Position numbers and translations under genes: made by a program. Shown here piece by piece: positions 54,563 to 64,000 of a DNA stretch of 64,000 nucleotides. Source of the stretch: Zonotrichia leucophrys gambelii (lineage: Eukaryota > Chordata > Aves > Passeriformes > Passerellidae); assembly GCF_028769735.1 (NCBI RefSeq), contig NC_088178.1, positions 7,010,001-7,074,000 of the forward strand, in the 5' to 3' direction. The notes below the pieces were generated by a model. The model did no database searches. It saw only the letters and a list, made by a program, of their open reading frames with translations, and was not told where the DNA came from. The first letter of the stretch is position 1, and each line of letters starts with the position of its first letter.

Positions 54563-56626
54563 GGAACTGGAAACCACCCTTTTGTGCAAAGCCCATGTGA
54601 CATCTGCTCTCTGACAGACACACACCTCACCCAGCCTCTCCTATCCTGAAGGCCTGGTGTGTCAGCCAGGCTGATCTGGAGTTGAGTCATTGCTGACTCC
54701 AAATTGAAGTGACAGGAAATTACTGTTTTACAGACCTGGTAAAACCAAAATAGATGGGAACAGAATATTTCTCTCCAGGCCCATTCTCATGCGATGACAG
54801 CGATGTCTTTGGAGTTCAAACATGACTCCCTGGTGCTTCATGGATCCCTGTGCTCCCAGCTCATCATCCAGAGTTTAAATCTTGCTGTGCTCTGGGGCAG
54901 TCACCAGGAAAGAGGCACGCTACAAAAAATCCTGGGATTGCTGAGGGCCTGCTGCTCCTGCTGTTTACAGGGCATGGAGAGGGGCACTGAGCCAGCCTGG
55001 AGTTTGTGGCAGGGCACAGTTCCCTGTGGATCCCAGCTCTGCTGGATCCTGGCAGGGAGACCTAATTCAGAAGAACCAAACCTCTGAATGCAAGGGAAGA
55101 AATGGATGTTAATTGGGGCTGGAAGGGGCTGGGAGGGGGCACAGGTGAAGTGGAACTGTCAGTAATTAAACAAGAGAGACAACAAGGCCCAAGGCTGGGC
55201 TTGGGCTGGGCAGCAGCTCCTCAGTTTCCCTCCCAATGCTTGGGGCAGGCTCCAAGGAGGAAAAACAGCACCACTCAAAGGGCTCTGGACAAAGGAAAAT
55301 GCACTTTGAGGAACAAGGTTGATTTCAAAACCCCTCCACCACCATTCTCTCCAAGATCCCAGAATATGACATGGAGCTCAGGAAATACTGCATCAGCCTC
55401 CTGAACATTGGGGCTCAAATCCCTTCCCTGGCATTTTGAGAGGAACCTTGAAATCCCATTTACAGCCCAGCATACCAGATAGGAGCAAGTTCTCCTTCCC
55501 TTCCCAGCCTCCTTTCTCCACACTGCTGAATGTATTTGAGCAGAGCAAAGCAATGGGGAGGTAGAGCTCCAAGGAGAGATGCACTTCCAGCCAGAGTAAC
55601 CTGCTTGTATTATCACAGACCTTCAGCTGCCACATATATTTAGACTTCTAATAAAATCTGCCAGTGTTTTGCAAAGGTGGAAGAATCCCAGAATCCCAGG
55701 AGATTTTGCAAAGGTGGAAGAATTCCAAACCTCCTGCCCACCCCAGTGCCCCCCAGCCCACCCAGGCCTTCCCAAATATTGCCATCTACAGCTCCAGCAG
55801 GGAGGCTTTGACTCATCCACAAGTCTGAAGCACCTGCTCCTGGCTGGAATACGAGCACAGGTAAGATGGGAATTGCTTCTCCTCTCTCCCAAAATGTCCA
55901 GCGAAGCGCAGGTCTCCAGTGCCAGCAGCAGCAAGGAAAATGTTAAATAAAAGAATTATTAAAACTAAGAGGTGGCTGAAGGAAAGACCACAATGTGTCT
56001 AACACAGTGTTTGTGTGGGACATTTACACACAAGATGTTCCAAAACAACAGACCCAACCCCATCACTCCTGCACGACTGTGAAAGCTTTTCCGAAGTGCT
56101 TTGCAGAGAAGAGTTTGTGGGACCAAGCCCCAGGACTCTTTATTAATTAAAGTGTTTTAAATGATTGAAATGCACAATCTCTCAGCTCTCCCAAGCGTAG
56201 TCACCTGCTCAAGAGCTGGCATAAATTATGGAAAAAAATCATATCCAGGAGGAGAGAGACATCACCTTGAAGAATTCATCCCAAAACCCAACAGCTCTGT
56301 AGCACTCAGAGATGCCACAGCCCCAGGACAGCCCCGGGATGGGAGGGAGGCAGAGAAACTTTGTCTCCAGGGGGGTCAGGATACTTGGGAGGAGCTGCCT
56401 GGCCAATGCAGCTGCTGAAATGAGCAAGGATTTAGGGAAATCAGAGCTGGCTGGTGGCTTTTGACCACTAAAAGCAAACAGCTGAATACACCATAGAGAG
56501 CCCTGACACTGAGCTCTTGTGGGGAAGGCTGCTGAAGCTCTTGGGTTGTCTGAATCCTGGAACAGCAACCAATGGGCTCAGGCTGAGGCAGCAGGGGAGC
56601 CTGCAGAGCTCAGAAAGAGCTTCTAC

Positions 56627-56728
56627 CTTTACAAACAGGCTGGTTTGCAGCCTCACAAACCTTTACAAACAGGGTGGTTTGCAGCCTCACAAACCTTTAC
56701 AAACGGGGTGGTTTGCAGCCTCACAGCT
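56627..56728. repeat. 34-bp tandem repeat, 3 copies
   Basis: Copies at 56627-56660, 56661-56694 and 56695-56728 share CTTTACAAAC followed by GGTTTGCAGCCTCACA. Single-base differences only. Confidence 0.95.
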
Positions 56729-57549
56729 GCTGCAGCTGGATGGGCTCGCAGGAACAACTGCCAGGTCTGTCCCCACTGCTCATCCCCAAAATCCAGAGGT
56801 AAATCCAGTGCAGGGATGGCAGCAGAGGGAGCTGGGGGTTTCTGGAGATATTCCAGGTACAATACTGGTGGGGAATGAAATCTTCTGATATGGACTGTCC
56901 AGCCCCGCTCAGAGCCCACATTCAGGGAAACCTCTTTAGTCAGGAAACTCAGCAATAACTCAGAGATCTGCAGAGGTCACAGGTGAGCTTTGAGGGACTC
57001 AGACCCTTTAGAGGGATCTGATTTTCAGAAAGCCCAGTGAAAAATGGCCAATATTTGGGCTGAGTGCCCCACTCCAGTGTCAGCCACACCCCAGGAGATG
57101 CTGTTAATGCACCCTCAGTCTGGTTCACAGCCATCCCACAAATGAAATCAACACAGTGACAGCAAACTACACTGGCAAAGCTTCTCCACTGGCTGCAGTG
57201 CAAACCCTGGCCCACATGGCATCAAAGCTGGAAGAAATATCAGCACAGGTAACAATCTTCTTTGAAATAATAAATACAAAAGCTGTATTTTTTCCTTTTT
57301 TTTTTAACTCATGACAGCATTTGTTAAAAATATTACATCTGCTTTTGAGAAGGTCATATCCTCTCCATTTAATATGGAAAAATAAACTCTACAGGACACA
57401 CAACACATCCCCCCCCAGTTGGCACAGAGCTGCTTTAAGAGATCAGATCCACAGGACACATCAAGGCAGAGGAGAGGCTTGGTCTTCCTTGTCCCCAGAC
57501 TCTTAAAACATCGTGTTGTAGGAATGGTAAAAGACAAGAATACATAAAA

Positions 57550-58275
57550 ACAGTAAAATGTTTATTTTCTTAGAAAAAAAGAGATTCAAAATGATTGTGA
57601 TCACACTCCCATTCGTGCTCAGCAAAGCCAATACTGCAAGCTTAGTCCTTGATTAAGATACCTTTTAAATGAAACTTTTTTTCCTCTTAAAATACAAGTT
57701 CCTGCTCCTGTATCACTTCCAGTATTTCAGTGATAACATGCTTTTAATGGATAGTAGTTTCTCAGCTTCTTCCCAGCTGAGAAACAAGGCCTGCCATGGC
57801 AAAAACATCCCATCTCCAAAGCTTGGAATCACCAGCACTAACAAGCACTCTGGCCCCAACACGGACGGACACACAGCTCAGGGGTGTTTCTTAGATGCTT
57901 GGATGGTCACTTATGGAAGCTTGGTATAACACTACCTCATCTGATAGAAAACAGGCCAGAAGCCTCAATAAAATCAACAACGTCTTTTGGATTAACTTTT
58001 AAGGATTTGCTGCGTATCTGGACACAGAAAAAAGTGAGAAGTTGCAACAAGTTTTAACTAGCAGCAACAAAAACAGTTCCTTACGAGTTCTTAGCAATAT
58101 TCCTCATGTGTTCATTAGGAAACACTGTAACTGAATGGAGCATATAATGTGGAAATGGTCTTCTTCTGTTTATGGAGTGCTGTTCACTCGAGCAGACGTC
58201 CCAAAGGTTGTATCCAGAAGGCTGGGTTGGATCTATTTACACTGGAGGCGCTCCGGGGCTCGGGCAGAGCTGGCA
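57550..58275 (-). other. C1orf21: C1orf21 orthologue 3'UTR, minimal extent
   Basis: Sequence downstream of the minus-strand stop codon, to the AATAAA (plus-strand TTTATT) at 57561-57566. A second minus-strand AATAAA near 56139 could mark a longer form. Confidence 0.5.
57561..57566 (-). terminator. C1orf21: candidate C1orf21 poly(A) signal
   Basis: TTTATT on the plus strand reads AATAAA on the minus strand, about 710 bp after the C1orf21 stop codon. Long alternative 3'UTRs cannot be excluded. Confidence 0.4.
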
Positions 58276-58314
58276 CTATGTGACATCCTCCTCCTCTGAA
58301 CAGTAGTCACGACC
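58276..58314 (-). CDS. C1orf21: C1orf21 orthologue, last coding exon (12 codons plus stop)
   Basis: On the minus strand a CTGCAG acceptor is followed by GRDYCSEEEDVT and TAG. The human protein, from memory about 121 residues of unknown function, ends GRDYCSEEEDIT, one conservative change. The exon starts in phase 0. Gene order supports the call: C1orf21 lies next to EDEM3 in convergent orientation in human. The other exons lie beyond position 64000 in window coordinates. The exon is too short for ORF-based detection. Confidence 0.85.
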   Translation of the reverse strand, partial: GRDYCSEEEDVT

Positions 58315-60289
58315 CTGCAGGGACAAAGGCCAGGCAGTTGGTACTTGGAGAAGCACACAGCAATAAATCCAGGCAACACTTGCTCAGAGCAGTGCTCTGA
58401 ACCTGGGGGTTTAAATTCAGAGCTGGGCAGAAACCTCAGACACAGGGAATTGGCAGGAAACCAGGAGAGGAGACACTTCCCTTTCTGTCACTACTAATCT
58501 CATAAACATCATCCCCCACACAGTGAATTCCAGGGGGGGCTCCAACAAACTGATTTACAAACCAGCTTTATGCAAAGATCCACCTTGATGGACACAGTCC
58601 CGAGATTTGCTGTGAAAGGATAATCTCTGAGGCAAAAGCAACAAAGCACATAATCCTATGAGCAGCACAAGGCAGCTGCTGTGAACGAGAATCCCTCATC
58701 TGATAACCCCAGCAGAAGTTTAACCCCAGAGCAAAGATGCCATTGGTATTGAAATGAAGCTTGTCCTGCAGGGGATTCAGCCTAAGCTTCACCAAACATG
58801 GATTTCTTATCAGGCCAGCCATGTAATGCCTTCTATCCCATCCCAAACACAGGTGTGGAGCAGCATCTCTCTGGGCCTTTATTCCCTTTGGGATGGCCCG
58901 GAGCAGGCACATCCCATCCCATCCCTCCCTACCAGCTCCTGCAGAGCAGCAGGAAAGGAGCCACTGTCCCTGCTGCCCTGCACAAAACCCGCTGGAGCTG
59001 AGCTGCTCAGCACAGGCCACACAGGGCATCTTCCATCAAAGTGCCACCCAACATCTGCACCTCTGGACCTTTCCCCATTGCTCCTGGGTGCATCACCTCA
59101 GCACCTGGAGAAGGAGAGCCAGAAAGAAAAAAAAGGGAGGGATGCTTGGTAGGAGTGATCGGCTGATTTGGGGCACACAGCTGGGCTGCACATCTGGAAC
59201 AAAGGCTCCAAAATGTCTCCACATTCCCAGTGCCAGTGGTGGGACTGCAGAGCTGGCTTTGCTGGAGCCCAGACCCAGCAATGTGCAGGGCTCTGACAGC
59301 TCCCAGTGGCCCAGCACTGAGAGCAGAAGGGTTTTCTAAGTACAGTAAAATAACCCCCAAGAGACTCATCAGCCCAAACTCTAACTCACCTATCACTGAC
59401 CCAGAAAGAAAGGGGAAAAAATTACATTTTTTGAACTAAAAGCTGTGACTCAAAAAGAAGGAACACTGAAATTCTTTGCAGTGAAGCTCAAATCTCTCAG
59501 TTTTCTCCAGGCCAGGGAGCACATTTGGATAAATCCAGGAGACTGAGCTGGTGGTGATGAAGGCTTTGTCCAAAACGCTTCAGAGCTGTGAAAGGCAGCA
59601 GCAGTGACTGAGGGCTGAGCTCAGAGCATCTCCAGGACATCCCTTCACTCAAGAGGGAGCCCCATGGCCCTGCACTCCTCACTGGAGGCCATCACTGCTA
59701 TTAAAGCCCGGAGCAGACCCAAATCTGACAGAGGAAAAGCCATCCTGCACTTTCCCCTCCTACTCCTCCTGCTGTTCTCCTGCTCCTGGCTTTGCTCCCT
59801 GGCTGCCAAGGGCACCAGCTCTCAAATGGACACCAAGAACTGCTCCAAACCAAGGTGCTGAGCCAGCACTGGCCATGGCACAGACAGAGCAGCTCCCAGC
59901 AAGGCCTGGAGGCCACCAGGAGCTGGGCTGGTCCTTCCAGACACATCACATCCACCTGCACTCTGCTGGCATGGGGACACATCACACACACACCTTCTGG
60001 GGCCCGGCCAGCCCAGACTGCAGTGAGTCCCAGTGGTGCCCAACAGAGATTTGGCACAAATGTCACTCCCCAAATGCATTTCTGTCAGTAACAACAAGGT
60101 CAGCACTGCTCAGGGAGATCAGAGAAGGAATAAAGGGCCCTGTTGGCACAGCCCTCCCCACTGCACCAGAAATGCAAGACAAGGGCTGTGCCCTCGGTGC
60201 TCCTTGGGAGGGGCTGGCAGAGGGAAGGCAGCCTCAGCCACAATCCAGTGAAATACTCTAAAATGTCCATTTTTGGCCTGTGGGTTGTT

Positions 60290-60514
60290 TCAGAGGATGC
60301 CTCCCAGATGCTGGAGGAGATGATCCCTTGGTCACTGAGCGGCTGCAGTGCCTGAGATGGGCCTGGGAACACCTGATGGGAAATGATCAGCTCAGAGCTG
60401 GCAGAAACCACCCTGCTCCAGTGGAAATGTCCCTGCTGGCTGCAGGGGCTGGACCAGGTGGCCTTTAAAGGTCCCTTCCAACCCAAACCTCTCTCTAATT
60501 CTACAATTCCATGG
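60290..60514 (+). mobile_element. CR1 LINE 3' tail fragment
   Basis: TGGCCTTTAAAGGTCCCTTC, CAACCCAAACCTCTCTCTAA and TTCTACAATTCCATGG form the sense CR1 end. The upstream part (from about 60290) is more diverged, so the left edge is approximate. Confidence 0.75.
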
Positions 60515-60642
60515 CTGGCTGTCAAATTCTGTCTGGGGGAGGAGGCTCCTGCATCCAGAGGGGCCAGAGGCACAGAGCAGATGGTTACTAAGGGAATGTA
60601 TGGACTAAGTAAGTTGTGGGTTCAATGTGCATGGGCCATTCA

Positions 60643-60702
60643 CTTCGAAGTTGGACTCAATGATTCTTGTGGGTCCCTTCCAATTCTGTGGTTTCTGAGA
60701 AG
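60643..60702 (+). mobile_element. short CR1 tail fragment
   Basis: GAAGTTGGACTCAATGATTC followed by TTGTGGGTCCCTTCCAATTC and TGTGGTTTCT is a sense CR1 terminus about 130 bp after the previous copy. Confidence 0.8.
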
Positions 60703-61108
60703 TTTTAATGATTGAAAGAGTAAATGAACTATGTTGGGGAAGATGAGAACTGTACTATGTGCCTCCAAGTCCAGCTAATCCCTGAGGAATCCCATCTCCC
60801 ACCTTTGCAGTTTCAAAATACAACTGTCAGCTTCTGTGGATGTCCACAGAACACCAGGAGTGTTTCTAAATGAGTGAGTGAATTTAAGGTGAATTAAAAA
60901 GCAGCCTGACATTCCTTTCCTGCTGCCTGCACCCAAACCACAGGGGCTCATCCCCCTCTCTCCTCTTGCTGCACCTCCTGATGCCCCTCAGGTATCAGGG
61001 GATGCTCATGTTATCCTTTAAGGGAATAAAAAAGAGAAGGAAAGAGGCCTTTTCCCCATTGTGTGGGTGACAGGCCAATAAACAACCTGGCTCAATGGCC
61101 CCTTGTGC

Positions 61109-61210
61109 CTGAGGAGTGGGCAGGCAGGGAGGGACAGGAGGGTGAGGATGGAGGGGATGCAGGGGAGGGAGAGAAGGAAGGGGAGGCAGAGGAGGCAGAG
61201 CTGGAGAGGG
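61109..61210 (+). repeat. purine-rich G/A tract
   Basis: About 100 bp almost entirely A and G, with many GGG runs (for example GGGAGGGAGAGAAGGAAGGG). It could form a G-quadruplex or triplex. Located in the C1orf21 intron. Confidence 0.8.
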
Positions 61211-62439
61211 CCAGCATCAGCCCTGTCTCCTGTGGGTGAGGGGCTGGGGACACAGTGCCCCCTCTGAGGCCCACTCTGGGAACCCTTTTCACCAGGCTGG
61301 TTTTGTTTACAGCTCCCAGAAAGGACAGCAGGAAAATGCCGGGAGGCGGCACTAAATCACCGCGTACTCATTTCTGTCCCTTTCTCGTTTGGTTAGGGAA
61401 AAATCAATGGAGTCATTAAGAGCAATCCACTTTGCTAATGAGTTTCAGCCTAATCACTGTGCCCTGGGTACTACGTGGGGCTGGCAGCCCTCTCCCAAGG
61501 GCACTCCCTTCCCTCCATCCCACACAGGGAGCTGCTCTGTGCCCCCTCCCTACGCCATCAGTGACCAGGGATGCAGGAGCTGCTGCCAGCCATCCCTCCC
61601 ACGGGATGGGTGCTCTCCCACCAGCTCCAGGTGAGTGCATTGGTGCTGAAATCCCTGCACATCCACCCCAACACAGTGCTGGTGCTCAAGACCAAGCTGA
61701 CCCAGGAGAGAACCCAGGTCATTCATTCACTTGCCTGAATACCAACACAAATGGCCTGATGCCAGGGCATGTTTCTATCTTCTGAATCAGAGCTGTTAGT
61801 TCAAAACCAGATTTATCCCACCACAGGAGTGCAGTGATTGTCCCAGTCCTGGCTGCAGCCAGTGGAGCCCATTTCTGCTCTGCTGGGCACAGCAGATCTC
61901 AGATTTATCCAGCAGAGTTCCCTTTATGAGGGCTGTTCAGTCACTCTCTGCCTCCTTCTCTGCTCTCCAAAGCCACATTTCTGTGCATTTCTGCCTTCAC
62001 TCTCAGGTCAAGCAAATCACTTGTACTCCTGACCCACATCTTTCTGATTTACTCCAGGGAATGCTCTCCTTGAGCTTAATTGCTGCTATTACCTGTTGCT
62101 CATCCTCCACTGGAATATATTTCTGTGATTTCAGGCTAATTTTCAATAAATGATGATAATGCTGACAGCAGATGAGCTGCCTCCTTCCCACTGCCTGTCT
62201 CTGTTCCATCTCCCCCTGAACTCTGGATCACAGGTGCTTTTTGTCTCCCAAAGCAAAGCCTGTGACTGTTCCCAATAACCCCAGTGAGTGGGAAGCCCCA
62301 GGAGGACTCACTGCAGCTGCAGCCAGATGTTGGGAACATTTCTGAGCCTGCCCTGCCACCTCTCAGGGCCTTGTGCTGCACACAGCTCCTTGGTGTTCCC
62401 TCTGCTCTCCTCTCCATGCTCTGCCACAGGTCAGAAAGT

Positions 62440-62541
62440 GTCTGGACAAGGTTTTTAGGAACATGGTGGGATTCTTGGGCTTGTCCTGTGAGCTGGACTC
62501 CATGGTCCCTGTGGGTCTCCGCCAGCTCAGGATATTCTAAC
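62440..62541 (+). mobile_element. CR1 LINE 3' tail fragment
   Basis: GTGAGCTGGACTCCATGGTC, CCTGTGGGTCTCCGCCAGCT and CAGGATATTCTA mark the sense CR1 3' end. Confidence 0.8.
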
Positions 62542-64000
62542 TACAGCTACAGCAGTACAGTAACTTCAGCTTCTTGTGCTGTCCTCTGCTCTGCTCTCTC
62601 CAGCTGCTCCCATCTAACCTCTAACTCTGGCTTGGGAGTATTTTTACCTCAAATCCTCCTGTTTCTGAAAGGACTGGGCTGACTCCAGCAGAACCAATAT
62701 CCAAGCCTACATTGGAGCCTGACTTCCACATTCCCAGCCAGTCCCACCCCAGCCCTCATCCCAGGATTTCCTCCTTTCTTCCAGCAATCCCTCTGAATGG
62801 CATTACCACCACCACAGGCAGCTCTGTACGTGCCAGCTCAGGCCCAGCTCCTGAAGCAGGGACAGACTCACTCAGAGACAGAGCAGATGTCCCCCTCTGA
62901 ACGCCTCACAGTGTTTTGACACTGAATTTTGGTAGACAGAAGCTCTGTGCTTCATGACATTCTGTTTTTTACCTTCGGGTGACATTTGTAGGAGGCAGTG
63001 CAGCTTTGTAGGGGCAGCCAGGAATGCACTGCTGGGGGCAGAAGCTCTCCAGACTGTTTCAAAAAGGCTTTTTTTGATCTCCAGGACTCACAAACACTTC
63101 CTGTGTGTAACAGCAGGCTGTGTTCTTTCCATTTCCCACTGTGGCTGCAGAGTTTTATTCCACACAATGGCTGTGCCAGCTCCAAGCCCCCTCCTGCCCA
63201 GTGCTCACACTTCAGAGCTGCTGCTGGGCACCTGGATTTGGTGACCCAGCACCCATGGGGATCTCAGTGGAGATGAGGGTGGTTTTTTTGCTCCTGACTG
63301 GAGTCTCCATCACAAATCCAACAGCCCTGGTACCCACGGGAACACCACAAGGGTTGGGACCTCACCAGGCAGCAGCCCCCACACCTCCACAGACCTTCCA
63401 GCTGATACAATCCTGCTCAGTGTCTGCTGCTGCCCTCCATCTCCCTGCAGAAGGCACTAAAAATGCTATTTAAGGATCAGACAAAGCCCCTCATATTTTC
63501 CAATCTTTTTTGGCATTTGTGACAACACTTAGAAAAAAACCGCGTTCTGAGCAAAGATGAATTAAAAACCCCAAAAGTTCTCCAATGAAAATTATTTCCT
63601 CAGGCACAGGAGGTCCCCAGGGAACACAAATCCCACATTCAGCTGCACATTAACTCCTGCCAATCCCATCAGCTGTCAGCAACTTGGGTCTCTTTGACAG
63701 ATAAACTGTGGATTTCCTCTGAACAGACAATCTCCTGATCCCCAGGATAAATTATCCCCAAGACAAATTAGCCCTGGAGATCACCTGGGAACAGCTCAAA
63801 GGGGATCCAAACAGCTCCAAACACAGAAGACAGGGTCAGCTGCACCTCAGTGTGGCAGCTGGGGAATCAGGGTGTTAGTGCCCTGACCTCAGGAACAAAA
63901 ATTAACCAAAATTCATAATTAGGTACAGCCTGATGGCATTGTCTGGTCTGCAGATAAGACACATCTTTGGAAAACCCATTTTACTGGAGATTCTGTGCTC

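Larger units (their letters stand above)
51396..57549. other. convergent intergenic region or distal C1orf21 3'UTR
   Basis: No supported coding sequence. It holds a perfect hairpin with an AP-1 type site near 53169-53233, a 29-bp tandem repeat at 53512, a (GAT) run near 53679, a CR1 tail at 54357, and a 34-bp tandem repeat at 56627. Because the mammalian C1orf21 3'UTR is many kilobases long, part of this may be transcribed on the minus strand. Confidence 0.6.
58315..64000 (-). other. C1orf21: last intron of the C1orf21 orthologue
   Basis: I searched for the preceding exon (expected ending in MLDEKIEK) on the minus strand and did not see it, so the intron extends past the right edge. Contents: CR1 tails near 60290, 60643 and 62440, and a purine-rich tract at 61109-61210. 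The rest is unremarkable. Confidence 0.65.

Noticed and set aside
54357..54649. Cluster of overlapping ORFs on both strands
   Set aside because: All coincide with the CR1 fragment.

Overview
The window is vertebrate nuclear DNA and almost certainly from a bird. It has long AT-rich introns, GT-AG split genes, a CpG-rich promoter, and many short 5'-truncated CR1 LINE tails on both strands, the typical avian interspersed repeat. I saw no bacterial-type operons, no provirus, no CRISPR array and no tRNA or rRNA gene. I recognised proteins by recalling their vertebrate orthologues; no database search was run.

Layout. (1) 1-22543 (+): the 3' part of NIBAN1 (FAM129A). It consists of a long intron (1-11940) that opens with a 40-bp minisatellite, eight internal coding exons (11941-19830), and a very large terminal exon (20877-22543) encoding an acidic disordered tail. 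(2) About 22544-25400: NIBAN1 3'UTR and a short intergenic spacer ending in a CR1 tail. (3) About 25440-25955: the CpG-rich EDEM3 promoter, a 6-codon upstream ORF and coding exon 1. (4) 25795-48376 (+): the complete EDEM3 coding region, 20 exons and 934 codons by my splicing, ending in the ER-retrieval signal KDEL, followed by a 3'UTR of about 3 kb to a poly(A) signal at 51373. (5) About 51400-57550: convergent intergenic DNA, or distal 3'UTR of the next gene. (6) 57550-58314 (-): the last 12 codons, stop codon and 3'UTR of the C1orf21 orthologue, whose other exons lie beyond position 64000; 58315-64000 is its last intron. The order NIBAN1 > EDEM3 > < C1orf21 is the one I recall from human 1q25.

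NIBAN1 and EDEM3 are both linked to ER stress and proteostasis in mammals. EDEM3 trims mannose from misfolded glycoproteins in the ER lumen. NIBAN1 is a cytosolic/membrane-associated stress-induced protein. They lie head to tail about 3 kb apart but look like separate transcription units.

Most notable observations: an apparent +1 A at the end of a NIBAN1 exon, which would stop the protein with the conserved splice acceptor but can be rescued by a second acceptor 4 bases downstream; a G-quadruplex-rich minisatellite with a 120-bp higher-order period; a 57-bp tandem array that arose inside a CR1 element within EDEM3; a strong-context uORF and a duplicated ZNF143-like motif at the EDEM3 promoter; and a cluster of Pumilio-type sites at the EDEM3 3' end. 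I did not find a clearly new biological system. The candidates here are regulatory and structural.
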